Positions 1 to 9,886 are shown, numbered from the stretch's first letter. The stretch: 64,000 bases of DNA from Paractinoplanes durhamensis (GCF_016862175.1 NZ_BOML01000002.1:124001-188000), one strand, 5' to 3'. A program made the numbers and translations. Notes: a model not told the origin generated them from the sequence alone.

Positions 1-354
1 CGGCAGCGAGCCGATGTTGTGGGTGCCGAAGACGACGTCGACCCAGGGCGCCTTCTTGACGATGTCGCCGCGGTCCTTCTGCGCCAGGCAGCCGCCCACG
101 GCGATCTGCATGCCGGGGTGCTTGAGCTTGGTGGGGCGCAGGTGGCCCAGGTTGCCGTAGAGGCGGTTGTCGGCATTTTCCCGAACCGCGCAGGTATTGA
201 AGACCACGACGTCGGCCGCGTCGGGGTTCGCGGCGCGCACGTAGCCCGCATCCTCCATCAGCCCGGAGATGCGCTCGCTGTCGTGCACGTTCATCTGGCA
301 GCCGTAGGTGCGCACGTCGTACGTACGCTGGGTGCCTTGGATTTCGGTAGTCAT
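1..354 (-). CDS. miaB: MiaB, tRNA-2-methylthio-N6-dimethylallyladenosine synthase (5' part only)
   Basis: Radical-SAM methylthiotransferase that adds the 2-methylthio group to N6-isopentenyl-A37 of tRNAs. Only the first 118 residues lie in the window. They are the UPF0004 domain with its three iron-sulfur cysteines C19 (YGCQMN), C55 (FNTCAVREN) and C89 (VGGCLAQ), which carry the auxiliary cluster. The radical-SAM CxxxCxxC motif would lie beyond the window edge. The ATG at 354 starts [14 protein letters not shown], a typical actinobacterial MiaB start. A small hypothetical gene ends 21 bp upstream on the same strand and is probably cotranscribed. The FNTCAVREN context separates MiaB from RimO, which is also in this window. 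Confidence 0.95.
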   Translation of the reverse strand, partial: MTTEIQGTQRTYDVRTYGCQMNVHDSERISGLMEDAGYVRAANPDAADVVVFNTCAVRENADNRLYGNLGHLRPTKLKHPGMQIAVGGCLAQKDRGDIVKKAPWVDVVFGTHNIGSLP

Positions 355-375
355 GGCAATTGACCAGGGTACTGC

Positions 376-819
376 TTACGCGGCCGCGGGCCTGTCCGGC
401 GTCCGGTCACAATCGTCGCCGGTGCATGGCCGCAGCCCACGCCGCTCCGGCCCGTCGTCCGTCTCGATCTCGTCGACGTGCACCGGGCGCAGCGTGCCGT
501 CCGGCTCGGCCAGGACGTACCGGGTGGGGTCGAGGCCCTCGTCGGGCAGCAGGACCGCGGCATCCAGCCGGACCGCGACGGCGCTCGCGGCCGTCGTCTC
601 GGCGACCTCGGCGGGCGCCAGGTAGACATCGGCGAGTGTCGGAAAGTCGCCACCGACCGCATAGACGTCACACATGATCATCCCGTCGGCGCCCAGCGGG
701 ACCACCGATCGTTCCAGCGTTCCGGCGATCGCGCCACGTACGCGATCCTCGTCAATTCGTTTTCCGATCGCCCAGTTCCACAGGCCGGGTGTCGGATCCC
801 CGTCAGCCATACCGAACAT
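376..819 (-). CDS. Hypothetical protein upstream of miaB
   Basis: I do not recognise this 147-residue protein. It is acidic and soluble-looking, without signal peptide or membrane segment. A WNWAIGKRIDEDRVRGAI stretch lies near the N-terminus, and the C-terminal tail holds two cysteines (PCTGDDC). I chose the ATG at 819. A TTG at 828 and an ATG at 810 are in the same frame, and a GGGG stretch about 8 nt upstream of 819 could be its ribosome site. The gene runs in the same direction as miaB and ends 21 bp before it, so the two may form one transcript. Third-position GC bias supports coding. No function is inferred. Confidence 0.6.
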   Translation of the reverse strand: MFGMADGDPTPGLWNWAIGKRIDEDRVRGAIAGTLERSVVPLGADGMIMCDVYAVGGDFPTLADVYLAPAEVAETTAASAVAVRLDAAVLLPDEGLDPTRYVLAEPDGTLRPVHVDEIETDDGPERRGLRPCTGDDCDRTPDRPAAA

Positions 820-950
820 GGTGGACAATCCCCGGGCCTTCCATCAGTTAAGTTACCGCTCCGTGACCATTCTCGGTGTGAACCGATACAGGGGTCCAAT
901 TAGAGTGTGCCCATCCGGGTGATCCGCGACGAACGGACGGTGGTTCAACA

Positions 951-1694
951 GTGTCCGACGAGGCTCTCATCGTCCTCGAGAATGTCAACAAATGGTTTGG
1001 TCCGCTGCATGTGCTCAACGACGTCAGCCTCTCGGTCGCCCGTGGCGAGGTCGTCGTCGTGATCGGACCGTCCGGGTCCGGCAAGTCCACGCTGTGCCGC
1101 TCGATCAACCGCCTCGAGCCGATCAACTCGGGCACCATCACGTTCGACGGCAAGCCGCTGCCGGCCGAGGGCAAAGCCCTGGCCCGCCTGCGCAGCGAGG
1201 TCGGCATGGTGTTCCAGTCCTTCAATCTCTTCGCGCACAAGACGATCCTGCAGAACGTCATGCTGGGGCCGATCAAGGTGCGTAAGGAGAAGTCCGTCGA
1301 AGTTCGCGAGCGGGCCATGTCGCTGCTCGACCGGGTCGGCATCGGCAACCAGGCGGAGAAATATCCGGCCCAGCTTTCCGGTGGTCAGCAGCAGCGGGTG
1401 GCGATCGCCCGGGCCCTCGCCATGCAGCCCAAGGCGCTGCTCTTCGACGAACCGACGAGCGCCCTCGACCCCGAGATGGTCGGCGAGGTGCTCGACGTCA
1501 TGACGTCACTCGCCCGGGAAGGGATGACCATGGTGGTCGTCACCCACGAGATGGGTTTCGCCCGCCACGCCGCCAACCGGGTGGTCTTCATGGCCGACGG
1601 CCAGCTTGTCGAGCAGGCCGCGCCTGCGGAGTTCTTCGCTAATCCGAAAAGCGATCGGGCGAAGGACTTCCTCTCCAAAATCCTTACGCATTGA
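951..1694 (+). CDS. gluA: Glutamate-type amino-acid ABC transporter ATPase
   Basis: Cytoplasmic ATPase of a polar amino-acid importer, 247 aa. All ABC motifs are present: Walker [10 protein letters not shown] (39-47), Q-loop Q89, signature LSGGQ (142-146), Walker B LLFDEP (163-168) and H-loop H199. The [15 protein letters not shown] region and overall sequence match the GluA/GlnQ family. Translation starts at a GTG at 951, behind a weak GGACGG. It is the first gene of gluABCD, with the binding protein gene starting 55 bp after its stop. The four-gene order ATPase, binding protein, permease, permease is that of the Corynebacterium glutamate importer. The exact substrate (glutamate, aspartate or glutamine) is inferred from family only. 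Confidence 0.93.
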   Translation: MSDEALIVLENVNKWFGPLHVLNDVSLSVARGEVVVVIGPSGSGKSTLCRSINRLEPINSGTITFDGKPLPAEGKALARLRSEVGMVFQSFNLFAHKTILQNVMLGPIKVRKEKSVEVRERAMSLLDRVGIGNQAEKYPAQLSGGQQQRVAIARALAMQPKALLFDEPTSALDPEMVGEVLDVMTSLAREGMTMVVVTHEMGFARHAANRVVFMADGQLVEQAAPAEFFANPKSDRAKDFLSKILTH

Positions 1695-1749
1695 CATCAC
1701 GGACCACAGTTCGTCCAAAGCGGAAGCAACGATTTCGAGGAGCGTAATC

Positions 1750-2616
1750 ATGCGCATCACCCGATTGGCAGCGGCGTTCGGCGCAATGACCATGGCGCTT
1801 GCGGTGGCTGCCTGCGGCGGGGACGACTCCGGCACCGACAGCGGCAGCGGAAGCAGCGGCTCGGGCATCGTCGGCAAGGCCTCCAGCGACAAGAAGCTGA
1901 CCATCGGCGTCAAGGCCGACCAGCCCGGCCTCGGCCTGCAGACCGGTAGCACCTACACCGGTTTCGACATCGAGATCGGCAAGATCATCGCCAAGGGTCT
2001 CGGCGTCGACGAGAGCGGCATCACCTGGAAGACGACGGTCTCGGCGAACCGCGAGCCGTACATCCAGCAGGGCCAGGTCGACATCGTGGTGGCCACCTAC
2101 ACGATCAACGACGAACGCAAGCAGAAGGTCAACTTCGGCGGCCCGTACTACATCGCCGGGCAGGACCTGCTGGTCCCGACCGCGTCGACGATCACCGGCC
2201 CCGACCAGCTGGCCGGCAAGAAGGTCTGCTCGGTTAGCGGTTCCACCCCGGCCAAGCGGATCCAGACCGACTACAAGGACGCCCAGCTGCAGCAGTTCGA
2301 CTCGTACTCCAAGTGCGTGACGGCGTTGGCCGGCGGAACGGTCGACGCGGTCACCACCGATGACATCATCCTGGCCGGTTACGCCTCCCAGGAGCAGTAC
2401 GCGGGCAAGTTCAAGGTCGTCGGCAAGCCGTTCAGCACCGAGCCGTACGGCATCGGCGTCAAGAAGGAAGACTCCGCGGGCTGCAACAAGATCAACGACA
2501 TCCTGAAGGCCGCCGCGGCCGACGGATCGTACAAGAAGGCCTGGGACGACACCCTGGGCAAGAGCGGCAAGGCCGCGCCCGAGCTGGACACCTCCAAGCT
2601 GACCAACTGCTCCTGA
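1750..2616 (+). CDS. gluB: Glutamate-binding lipoprotein of the ABC importer
   Basis: Extracytoplasmic substrate-binding lipoprotein of the SBP family 3, 288 aa. The ATG at 1750 follows GAGGAGCG and gives a lipoprotein signal peptide with the lipobox VAAC, predicted lipidated at C22, then a Ser/Gly/Asp-rich linker. The ligand domain contains the family hallmarks TGFDIEIGKIIAKGLG and a PYYIAGQDLLV segment. A longer in-frame reading upstream lacks a ribosome site and would mask the signal peptide. The protein delivers amino acid to GluC/GluD. A strong hairpin just after the stop may keep the gluB message more abundant than the permease message. Confidence 0.93.
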   Translation: MRITRLAAAFGAMTMALAVAACGGDDSGTDSGSGSSGSGIVGKASSDKKLTIGVKADQPGLGLQTGSTYTGFDIEIGKIIAKGLGVDESGITWKTTVSANREPYIQQGQVDIVVATYTINDERKQKVNFGGPYYIAGQDLLVPTASTITGPDQLAGKKVCSVSGSTPAKRIQTDYKDAQLQQFDSYSKCVTALAGGTVDAVTTDDIILAGYASQEQYAGKFKVVGKPFSTEPYGIGVKKEDSAGCNKINDILKAAAADGSYKKAWDDTLGKSGKAAPELDTSKLTNCS

Positions 2617-2630
2617 TCCTCTGAACAGGT

Positions 2631-2658
2631 CGGCGGGGCCGGGAAACCGGCCCCGCCG
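2631..2658 (+). other. Perfect GC hairpin between gluB and gluC
   Basis: A 12-bp perfect inverted repeat, CGGCGGGGCCGG and CCGGCCCCGCCG, flanks a GAAA tetraloop, starting 15 bp after the gluB stop. No U-tract follows directly (GTCTCC), so it is more likely an mRNA-stabilising or partly terminating element than a full terminator, since gluC and gluD lie downstream. Similar intercistronic hairpins after binding-protein genes raise binding-protein output in other importers; that role here is inferred. Confidence 0.8.
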
Positions 2659-2688
2659 TCTCCTTTACCGGCCCGCCTTTCGCTGAAG

Positions 2689-3369
2689 GTGACGATGGAC
2701 GTCTTTTCCGATTCGTACAACCTCGACGTGTACGTCACCGGGTTCCTCTGGATCCTGAAGCTGACCGCGTCCGCCACCGTCTGCGCGGTGGTGCTCGGCG
2801 TCCTGCTGGCGGCCATGCGGGTCTCCCCGGTGCCGGTGCTGCGCGGCTTCGGCACCGCCTGGGTGAACATCTTCCGGAACACCCCGCTCACCCTGATCAT
2901 CTTCTTCTGCTACTTCGGCCTGTACTCCACGCTCGGCGTCACGCTCTCCGACGATCTCGAGCTCAACAACTACTGGCTCGGCGTGCTCGGCCTGTCGATC
3001 TACACGGCCGCGTTCGTCTGTGAGGCGATCCGCTCCGGCATCAACACGGTGCCGGCCGGCCAGGCCGAGGCGGCCCGGGCGATCGGCATGACGTTCCGGC
3101 AGACCCTGTCGCTGATCGTGCTCCCGCAGGCCGGCCGGGCCGTGGTCGCGCCGCTGGGCAGCATCCTGATCGCGCTCTGCAAGAACGCCACGATCGTCGG
3201 GACGATCGGCCTCATGGAGTCGTCGAACGCCATGAAAGAGCTGATCAACTCGAACGGCAACGCGGTCTTCACGATCTTCTTCGTCTTCGCCGGCACGTTC
3301 GCGGTCGTCCTCATCCCCACCGGCTACGGCTTCGGCTGGCTGGCCAACCGACTGGCGGTGAAGCGATGA
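2689..3369 (+). CDS. gluC: Glutamate ABC transporter permease GluC
   Basis: Inner-membrane permease of the His/Glu/Gln/Arg subfamily, 226 aa from the GTG at 2689. An ATG at 2695 gives 224 aa and has AAGG just upstream, so either start is possible. Hydrophobic segments sit near residues 15-40, 55-85, 95-115 and 190-215. The cytoplasmic EAA loop reads EAARAIGMTFRQTLSLIVLP, the docking site for the ATPase. It pairs with GluD, whose gene overlaps the gluC stop by 4 bp, so the two are translationally coupled. Confidence 0.92.
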   Translation: MTMDVFSDSYNLDVYVTGFLWILKLTASATVCAVVLGVLLAAMRVSPVPVLRGFGTAWVNIFRNTPLTLIIFFCYFGLYSTLGVTLSDDLELNNYWLGVLGLSIYTAAFVCEAIRSGINTVPAGQAEAARAIGMTFRQTLSLIVLPQAGRAVVAPLGSILIALCKNATIVGTIGLMESSNAMKELINSNGNAVFTIFFVFAGTFAVVLIPTGYGFGWLANRLAVKR

Positions 3370-4232
3370 GTACGGACGCCGTGCTGTACGACCACCCGGG
3401 CCCGCGCGCCCGCATCCGCAACCGGATCCTCACCGTCGTCTTCGGGCTGGCACTGGTCGGGTTGCTCTACTGGATCTACCACCGGTTCGACGAGAAGGGC
3501 CAGTGGGCCGGCAGCCTCTGGAAGCCGTTCACCCAGAGCAGCACCTGGACCGATTACATCCTGCCCGGCCTGCAGGGCACCCTTCAGGCCGCCGCCATCG
3601 CGATGGTGCTGTCGCTGGCCTTCGGCATTCTCTTCGCCGTCGGGCGGCTCTCCGACCACTGGTGGCTGCGCATCCCGGCCGGCATCGTCGTCGAGTTCTT
3701 CCGGGCCGTACCCCTGCTGCTGATGATGTTCTTCATCTTCTTCGGCATCCCGTTCGTCACCCAGAAGCCGATGTCCCCCCTCTGGGCGGTGGTCTTCGCG
3801 CTGACCCTCTACAACGGGTCGGTGCTGGCCGAGGCCTTCCGGGCCGGCGTGCACGCGGTGCCGAGCGGGCAGAGCGAGGCGGCGTACGCGATCGGCATGC
3901 GCAAGGGCCAGGTGATGGGGCAGATCCTCATCCCGCAGGCCGCCCGCGCCATGCTGCCGGTGATCGTCAGCCAGCTGGTGGTGCTGGTCAAGGACACCGC
4001 GCTCGGCTACATCATCAGCTACTCGGAGCTGCTGCAGCTGGGCGTCAACAACGTCGCCGCCAACTTCGGCAACGTCATCCAGGCCGCCATGGTGGCCGCC
4101 GCCATCTACATCGCGGTCAACGCGACACTGACCGCCGTGGCCGGCTGGCTCTCCCGCCGCACCCGGCGCAGCGGCAAGGCGCCACGCGCCGCCCGACCGG
4201 CCACCGCTCTCGCCGCTACCGCCGAACCGTAA
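3366..4232 (+). CDS. gluD: Glutamate ABC transporter permease GluD
   Basis: Second membrane subunit of the importer, 288 aa. The start ATG overlaps the gluC stop as ATGA. The first ~45 residues are cytoplasmic plus one membrane span (RILTVVFGLALVGLLYWIYH). The permease core follows, with EAA loop EAAYAIGMRKGQVMGQILIP. The C-terminal 25 residues are basic, Ala/Pro-rich and probably cytoplasmic. The gene converges on rny with only 4 bp between the stops and no visible hairpin, so termination must occur within the opposing gene or be Rho-dependent. Confidence 0.92.
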   Translation: MSTDAVLYDHPGPRARIRNRILTVVFGLALVGLLYWIYHRFDEKGQWAGSLWKPFTQSSTWTDYILPGLQGTLQAAAIAMVLSLAFGILFAVGRLSDHWWLRIPAGIVVEFFRAVPLLLMMFFIFFGIPFVTQKPMSPLWAVVFALTLYNGSVLAEAFRAGVHAVPSGQSEAAYAIGMRKGQVMGQILIPQAARAMLPVIVSQLVVLVKDTALGYIISYSELLQLGVNNVAANFGNVIQAAMVAAAIYIAVNATLTAVAGWLSRRTRRSGKAPRAARPATALAATAEP

Positions 4233-4236
4233 GGCT

Positions 4237-5961
4237 TTACCGGGCCAGTTCCGTCACGCGGGACTCGCGGACCACCGTCACGCGGATCTGGCCCGGGTAG
4301 GTGAGTTCTTCCTCGATCTGCTTCGCGACGTCGCGGGCCAGCACGGCGGCACCGATGTCGTCGATGTCCTCGGGACGCACCATCACCCGGATCTCGCGGC
4401 CGGCCTGCATCGCGAAGACCTTCTCCACCCCGACCTTGCCGGCGGCGATCTCCTCGATCCGCTCGAGACGCTTGACGTACGCCTCCAGGCTCTCCCGCCG
4501 GGCCCCCGGGCGACCGCCCGAGCATGCGTCGGCAGCCTGCGTCAGGACCGCCTCGATGGTCTGCGGCGGCACCTCGTTGTGGTGCGCCTCGATCGCGTGG
4601 ACCACATCCTCCGACTCACCGTACTTGCGGGCCAGGTCGGCGCCGATCAGCGCGTGGCTGCCCTCCACCTCGTGGGTGAGCGCCTTGCCGATGTCGTGCA
4701 GGAACGCGGCCCGCTTCATCGACGGCACGTCCAGGCCCAGCTCGGCCGCCATGATCCCGGCGATGTGCGCGGTCTCGACCAGGTGTTTCAGAACGTTCTG
4801 CCCGTAGCTCGTGCGGTAGCGCAACCGGCCCAGCAATCTTGCCAGCTCCGGGTGGATGTCGGTGATGCCGACGTCGACCAGCGCCTCCTCGGCGGCCCGG
4901 TCGCAGAGCCGGTCCACCTCGCTCTTGGCGCTCTCGAAGACCTCCTCGATGCGGTGCGGGTGGATGCGGCCGTCCAGCACCAGCTTCTCCAGGGTCACCC
5001 GGCCGACCTCCCGGCGCACCGGATCGAAGCAGGACAGCAGCACCGCCTCCGGGGTGTCGTCGATGATCAGGTTGACCCCGGTGACCGACTCGAACGCCCG
5101 GATGTTGCGGCCCTCGCGGCCGATGATCCGGCCCTTCATCTCGTCGCTCGGCAGATGCAGCACGCTGACCACGCTCTCCGAGGTCTGCTCGCTGGCGATG
5201 CGCTGGATCGCGTCGACGACGATGCGGCGGGCCCGGGTGTCGGCGGTGTTCTTGGCCTCACTCTCGATGTCCCGCACCAGGATCGCGGCTTCCCGCTTGG
5301 CCTGGGCCTCGATGTCCGACACCAACTCGGTGCGGGCGGCCTCGGCGGTCAGGCTGGCGATCCGCTCCAGCTCGCGGCGCTTCTGCTCCTCGACCTTGGC
5401 GAGTTCCGCCTCCTTGGCCGTGAGAGCGTTTTCCCGGACGCCGAGATCGACATCCTGGGTGGCCAGCCGGCGCTCCCGCTCGACCAGTCGCTCCACCTCG
5501 TCGGCGTGCAGCCGCTCCCGCTCGTCTATCCGGGCCGCGCGGCGCTCCACCTCGGCGGCCTGTTCCTTAGCGGTCGCGTTCACCAGGGCCACCTCCCGCT
5601 CGCCGGAGCGGCGGGCCGCCGAACGGACCTGCTCGGCGTCGGCCTCGGCCTGGCGGTGGGCGCGCTCGAGGATGACGTCGGCCTCGCTGTGCGCGTCCTC
5701 CAGGACCCGGCGGGCCTCGGCCCGGGCCGAGGTGGCCTCGGCCTTGGCGGCGGCGACCTCGGCGCGTACCGAAGCGGCCTTGGCGTTCGCGTCCGCGACC
5801 TTCGCCTGGGCGGCACCGACCGCCTGATCCTCGCGCTGCTGGGCATCGACGCGGTCGCTCTGCATCTGGCGCAGCGCCCGAGCGCCGAGCACCAGGCCGG
5901 CTACCACCAGGGCGCCGAGGACGACGATCGCCACCACGAGCACCCAGTCCAGGGCGGTCAT
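4237..5961 (-). CDS. rny: Ribonuclease Y
   Basis: Membrane-anchored endoribonuclease that starts mRNA decay, 574 aa. Visible order: an N-terminal membrane span (residues 6-27), a long Glu/Ala/Arg coiled coil (~35-240), a KH RNA-binding domain with [15 protein letters not shown] (277-291), and a metal-dependent HD domain with H422-D423 ([11 protein letters not shown]). The ATG at 5961 is preceded by GGGAG and places the membrane span first. An in-frame extension to 6087 would put a charged 42-residue peptide in front and is unlikely. It follows recX on the minus strand, as in other actinobacteria, with a membrane-protein gene between them. The window also encodes RNase J and PNPase. Confidence 0.95.
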   Translation of the reverse strand: MTALDWVLVVAIVVLGALVVAGLVLGARALRQMQSDRVDAQQREDQAVGAAQAKVADANAKAASVRAEVAAAKAEATSARAEARRVLEDAHSEADVILERAHRQAEADAEQVRSAARRSGEREVALVNATAKEQAAEVERRAARIDERERLHADEVERLVERERRLATQDVDLGVRENALTAKEAELAKVEEQKRRELERIASLTAEAARTELVSDIEAQAKREAAILVRDIESEAKNTADTRARRIVVDAIQRIASEQTSESVVSVLHLPSDEMKGRIIGREGRNIRAFESVTGVNLIIDDTPEAVLLSCFDPVRREVGRVTLEKLVLDGRIHPHRIEEVFESAKSEVDRLCDRAAEEALVDVGITDIHPELARLLGRLRYRTSYGQNVLKHLVETAHIAGIMAAELGLDVPSMKRAAFLHDIGKALTHEVEGSHALIGADLARKYGESEDVVHAIEAHHNEVPPQTIEAVLTQAADACSGGRPGARRESLEAYVKRLERIEEIAAGKVGVEKVFAMQAGREIRVMVRPEDIDDIGAAVLARDVAKQIEEELTYPGQIRVTVVRESRVTELAR

Positions 5962-6369
5962 CTCGCCGCGTCTCCCTTCGCCGCCCGGCGCGTTGTGCGC
6001 GCGCAGGCTGTCTGCGGGATGCCCGACCAAGGCTCGCTGCGCTGACCGCAGGCTGCGCCGGGCCGCGACGTGTGCTGGTGAGCACACGCCGGGCGCGACC
6101 GCCGGGTATGTCTGACCCGGGGCGGCGCGGTCTGCCGCCGTCCGGGCTTCAAGTTATCGGTTACCGGATCAGTGACCAGGGCGGTCACAAGTGATGCCGT
6201 AATGTAATGCGATCTATGTTGTGCGTGTTGCATGCGATGGTCGAACACACCTTGTGTAACGCGAGGCTAGGTCGCAAGTGCCACTTCGGTCAAGGATCCA
6301 TGATTCGGCTGCGGATGGGACGTAGGGCACAGACCTGCTTACGCGCAGCTCACGATACCGGGGGGCATT
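5962..6369. promoter_or_regulatory. 408-bp intergenic region with clustered palindromes upstream of rny
   Basis: No gene is visible here. This is the 5' region of rny and the 3' region of the next upstream minus-strand gene. Its composition (about 6130-6300) is less GC-rich than the surroundings. It contains three exact inverted repeats: GTGACC-AGGGC-GGTCAC (6172-6188), ACAC-CTT-GTGT (6247-6257) and AAGTG-C-CACTT (6276-6286). They could be operators for rny; a clear -10/-35 pair could not be chosen with confidence. Confidence 0.5.
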
Positions 6370-7734
6370 TCAGGCGTACCGGGACCAGAGATCGCGCACC
6401 GGCTCCCAGTGCTCCCCGACCCCATCTTTCCAGTACGCCAGGAGATAGGCAGCAATGGGCGTTTGCGCATCGTCCCACCAGACCCCCGCCACCGTCCGAG
6501 TGACCCCGTCCTCGGTCAACTCGAACGAATACTCAACGTAATTGCCCGTTGTCCGCCCCGAGGGGGTCGGACGCTCGCCCGGCTCCCCCACACCGGGGGT
6601 CAGCGTGCGGGCATCCACGTTCTGGCCGAGGGTGACGACACGCGCCTTGTCCCGGTCCGCGATCGAGTTGTACTCGACGAACAGAGCGGACATTCCGTCC
6701 AGCGTGCAGCGGACCCTGGTCTTCTCCCCCGCGTCGAGGGTCGGCCCGCCCGGCTTGCCGCTGCGCCCGCAGGTCGACAGGTAGGGCAGCCAGCCCTGGG
6801 CTAAACCGGTCAAAGGGGTGCCGTCGAAGTCGGGCTGGTTGATCGCCGCCTGGCTCTGCTCGAAGACGCCCAGGGTGCTCTTCGGGGCCGCGGCGGTCGG
6901 GGTGGTGGTCGGCTTCGAGGGCTCGGGGGCTGTCGCCCGGCCGGCGAACCACCCGGTCGTGCCGAAGAGGAGGAGGCCTGCGACCAGGCCGGCCAGCAGG
7001 CCGGTCAACAGCCGGCTGCGTGGTGGGGGCGGGGAAGGTTCGATCCGCCTGCCCGTCAGCGCCGCCGGCGGGAGCCCGAAGGAGTCCGTCTCCGGGGTCG
7101 GCGGGGTGCTTGCGCCCGAGGTCTGGCCGGCCGGACTCCACCGGTCGGTGGTCCCGGTGTAGAAGGGCGCGTGCCCGTAGGCGCTGCCACTCGTGGGGGC
7201 GGCAGCGTAGGCGCTGCCACTCGTGGGGGCGGCAGCATAGGGGCTGCCGCTCACCGGGTCGGCACCCGAGTAGCCGTAGTAGGGGTCAGCGCTCGTGGGC
7301 GCGACGGGCGAGCCGCCGCTCACCGGGCTGCTGCTCACCGGGCTGCTGCTCGTCAGGCCGTCGTTCGCCGGAGGGGCAGACGCCGGGCCGCTGTCGGCCG
7401 GGGCCGCGCTCGCCGGATCGGCGTTGCTCGCGGGAACACCACTCGTCGGGTGGGCCCCGGCGGGTGGCGTCGCGTCGGGCCGGAAGAAAGTCGCGCCGCC
7501 GGCGAGATCCGAGCCGGGGCTGGAGCTCGGCGGCGGACTGCCGGACGCGAAGACGTCCGGCGGAAAGGCCGGATATGGCTCTTCGGGCGCCGGGACGGAC
7601 GGCTGCGCCGGGTCGGAAGGTTGCGCATCGGCCGGCGCAGCGCCCGCTTTCGGCACGGCGATCTGCTTGGTCGGCTCGGCACCCTCGTCGAAGGGACCGG
7701 AGCCCCGCACACGGTTCTGCGAGTCCTCGGTCAC
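6370..7734 (-). CDS. Pro/Ser/Ala-rich single-pass membrane protein, function unknown
   Basis: 454 aa from the GTG at 7734 (VTEDSQNRVRGSG). Residues 1-240 form a cytoplasmic low-complexity arm with two perfect copies of AAPTSGSAY (about 168-186) and many SSPVSG and PADSG repeats. Residues 243-264 are a membrane span (LLTGLLAGLVAGLLLFGTTG). The 190-residue extracellular part has two cysteines (STCGRSG and VRCTLDG) likely to form a disulfide, and a folded-looking C-terminus ending in EHWEPVRDLWSRYA. The architecture resembles actinobacterial membrane-anchored sensory or kinase-associated proteins, but I cannot assign a family. It lies between recX and rny, where other actinobacteria usually have no such gene. 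Confidence 0.75.
   Translation of the reverse strand: MTEDSQNRVRGSGPFDEGAEPTKQIAVPKAGAAPADAQPSDPAQPSVPAPEEPYPAFPPDVFASGSPPPSSSPGSDLAGGATFFRPDATPPAGAHPTSGVPASNADPASAAPADSGPASAPPANDGLTSSSPVSSSPVSGGSPVAPTSADPYYGYSGADPVSGSPYAAAPTSGSAYAAAPTSGSAYGHAPFYTGTTDRWSPAGQTSGASTPPTPETDSFGLPPAALTGRRIEPSPPPPRSRLLTGLLAGLVAGLLLFGTTGWFAGRATAPEPSKPTTTPTAAAPKSTLGVFEQSQAAINQPDFDGTPLTGLAQGWLPYLSTCGRSGKPGGPTLDAGEKTRVRCTLDGMSALFVEYNSIADRDKARVVTLGQNVDARTLTPGVGEPGERPTPSGRTTGNYVEYSFELTEDGVTRTVAGVWWDDAQTPIAAYLLAYWKDGVGEHWEPVRDLWSRYA
7188..7247 (-). repeat. Short in-frame tandem repeat in the membrane-protein gene
   Basis: The 27-bp unit encoding AAPTSGSAY occurs twice almost perfectly, with a third partial copy (SGSPYAAAPT). 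It lies in the cytoplasmic low-complexity arm and is a likely site of copy-number change. Confidence 0.75.
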
Positions 7735-7818
7735 GACGCAGCAGATTACCAGCCAGTTGCCAACGCCGATGTCCAGCAAAGATCATCGACCATGCCCGAG
7801 ACCTGGGCATTGCCCTTC

Positions 7819-7922
7819 CACCCCGTCCGGCCCCGCCGACTTCGCCACATCCGTCCGGCCCGGCCGACCTCGCCACCCCCGTCCGGCCCGGCCGACCTCG
7901 CCACATCCGTCCGGCCCGGCCA
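7819..7922. repeat. 28-bp tandem repeat between recX and the membrane-protein gene
   Basis: About 3.7 copies of a 28-bp unit, CA(CAT/CCC)CCGTCCGGCCCGG followed by CCGACCTCGC, span 7819-7845, 7846-7873, 7874-7901 and a partial copy from 7902. Copies 2 and 3 differ at only two or three positions. Each unit holds GGCCCGGCC. They sit in the noncoding 216 bp after the recX stop. There are no unique spacers, so this is not a CRISPR array. Confidence 0.85.
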
Positions 7923-7950
7923 GCGGCCCGTCCGCGCTCGCCGGTGAGCG

Positions 7951-8757
7951 TCAGGTCGGCTCGCCGGTCTCGTCGGCCAGGGCGTCGGCGTCTATCTGGT
8001 CGGCGAACTCGGCCGCCTCGGCGTCCCGGTCGGCCAAGGCGTCCTTGACCGCGCGGATGGCCACGCCGGCCGGGTAGCCCTTGCGGGCGAGCATGCCCAC
8101 CAGCCGGCGGAAGACCGCGTCGGGCGGACCGGTCGCGGTGCGCAGCTTCCGGTCCACGAGGGCGCGCGCCGCCGCGGCCTCACCCTCATCGTCGATGCTG
8201 TCGAGTGCCTCGCCGGCCACCTCGGCGTCGACCCCTCGCTGGCGCAGCTCGTTGGCGAGCGCACGCCGAGCCAGACCACGCCCGTGGTGCCGGCTGGCCA
8301 CCCAGGCCCGCGCGAACGCCGCGTCGTCGATGATGCCGACCTCGTCATAGCGGTCGAGGACCTCGGCGATCGCTTCCTCGGAGATCTCCTTGCGGGCGAG
8401 CACCTTTGCCAGCTCGGCTCGCGTCCGCGGCCGCAGCGCCAGCTGCCGCAGGCAGATCTCACGGGCCCGCTCGGACTCGCTCTGCTCCCCCGAGCCGCCG
8501 GACGACCCCGAACCATCGGGCGACCCGGAACCGCTCAGCGAGCGCGAACCGGCGCCTGGAGCGGCGCCCCAGCGGGAGCCGGGTGCGGTGGGATTCCCGC
8601 CCGGCGAGGATCGGCGGCGGCGCGCGGGAACGTTGCCGCGTTCCGTTTCGTCGCCGTCGAGCTCACCGGGCGGGCGATCATCGGTTGACCGGCGAGCGGC
8701 CGGGGGCGGAAGGGCATCCCAACCGCGCCCGGACCGTGCGCCGCGTCGTCCGGCCAT
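7951..8757 (-). CDS. recX: RecX, regulator of RecA, with a long N-terminal extension
   Basis: Modulator that binds RecA filaments and limits recombinase activity. The three-helix RecX repeats run from about residue 97 (REICLRQLALRPRTRAELAKVL) to the end, including YDEVGIIDDAAFARAWV and LARRALANELRQRGVD. The first ~95 residues are a Gly/Ser/Pro/Arg-rich extension of low complexity, so the 268-aa protein is longer than the usual 150-200. The ATG at 8757 follows recA by 15 bp, so the pair is cotranscribed and RecX is made with RecA after damage. An internal start nearer the core cannot be excluded, but codon use looks coding throughout. Confidence 0.9.
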   Translation of the reverse strand: MAGRRGARSGRGWDALPPPAARRSTDDRPPGELDGDETERGNVPARRRRSSPGGNPTAPGSRWGAAPGAGSRSLSGSGSPDGSGSSGGSGEQSESERAREICLRQLALRPRTRAELAKVLARKEISEEAIAEVLDRYDEVGIIDDAAFARAWVASRHHGRGLARRALANELRQRGVDAEVAGEALDSIDDEGEAAAARALVDRKLRTATGPPDAVFRRLVGMLARKGYPAGVAIRAVKDALADRDAEAAEFADQIDADALADETGEPT

Positions 8758-8772
8758 CTGCTGCTACCTCGA

Positions 8773-9819
<1,047 letters not shown>

Positions 9820-9886
9820 GTCCGCCACCCCTGTATTCGATTTCCCTGGCACCTTCGCTGAGCCTCTATTCATCACCACGGGCTAC

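Noticed and set aside
878..906. Promoter GTGAAC-N17-TAGAGT for gluABCD
   Set aside because: The spacing is right but only three bases of the -35 fit the consensus; too weak to report as a feature.
4579..6045. 488-residue plus-strand open frame opposite rny
   Set aside because: Composition (runs of Leu/Gly/Asp/His) mirrors the Glu/Ala codons of the RNase Y coiled coil; no ribosome site or domain.
6190..6300. tRNA-like GGTCGAACACACC near 6240
   Set aside because: It resembles a T-arm by a few bases only; no acceptor stem, anticodon arm or matching 3' end can be formed.
7819..7922. Tandem repeats as a CRISPR array
   Set aside because: The 28-bp units are directly adjacent with no unique spacers and no cas genes are present.
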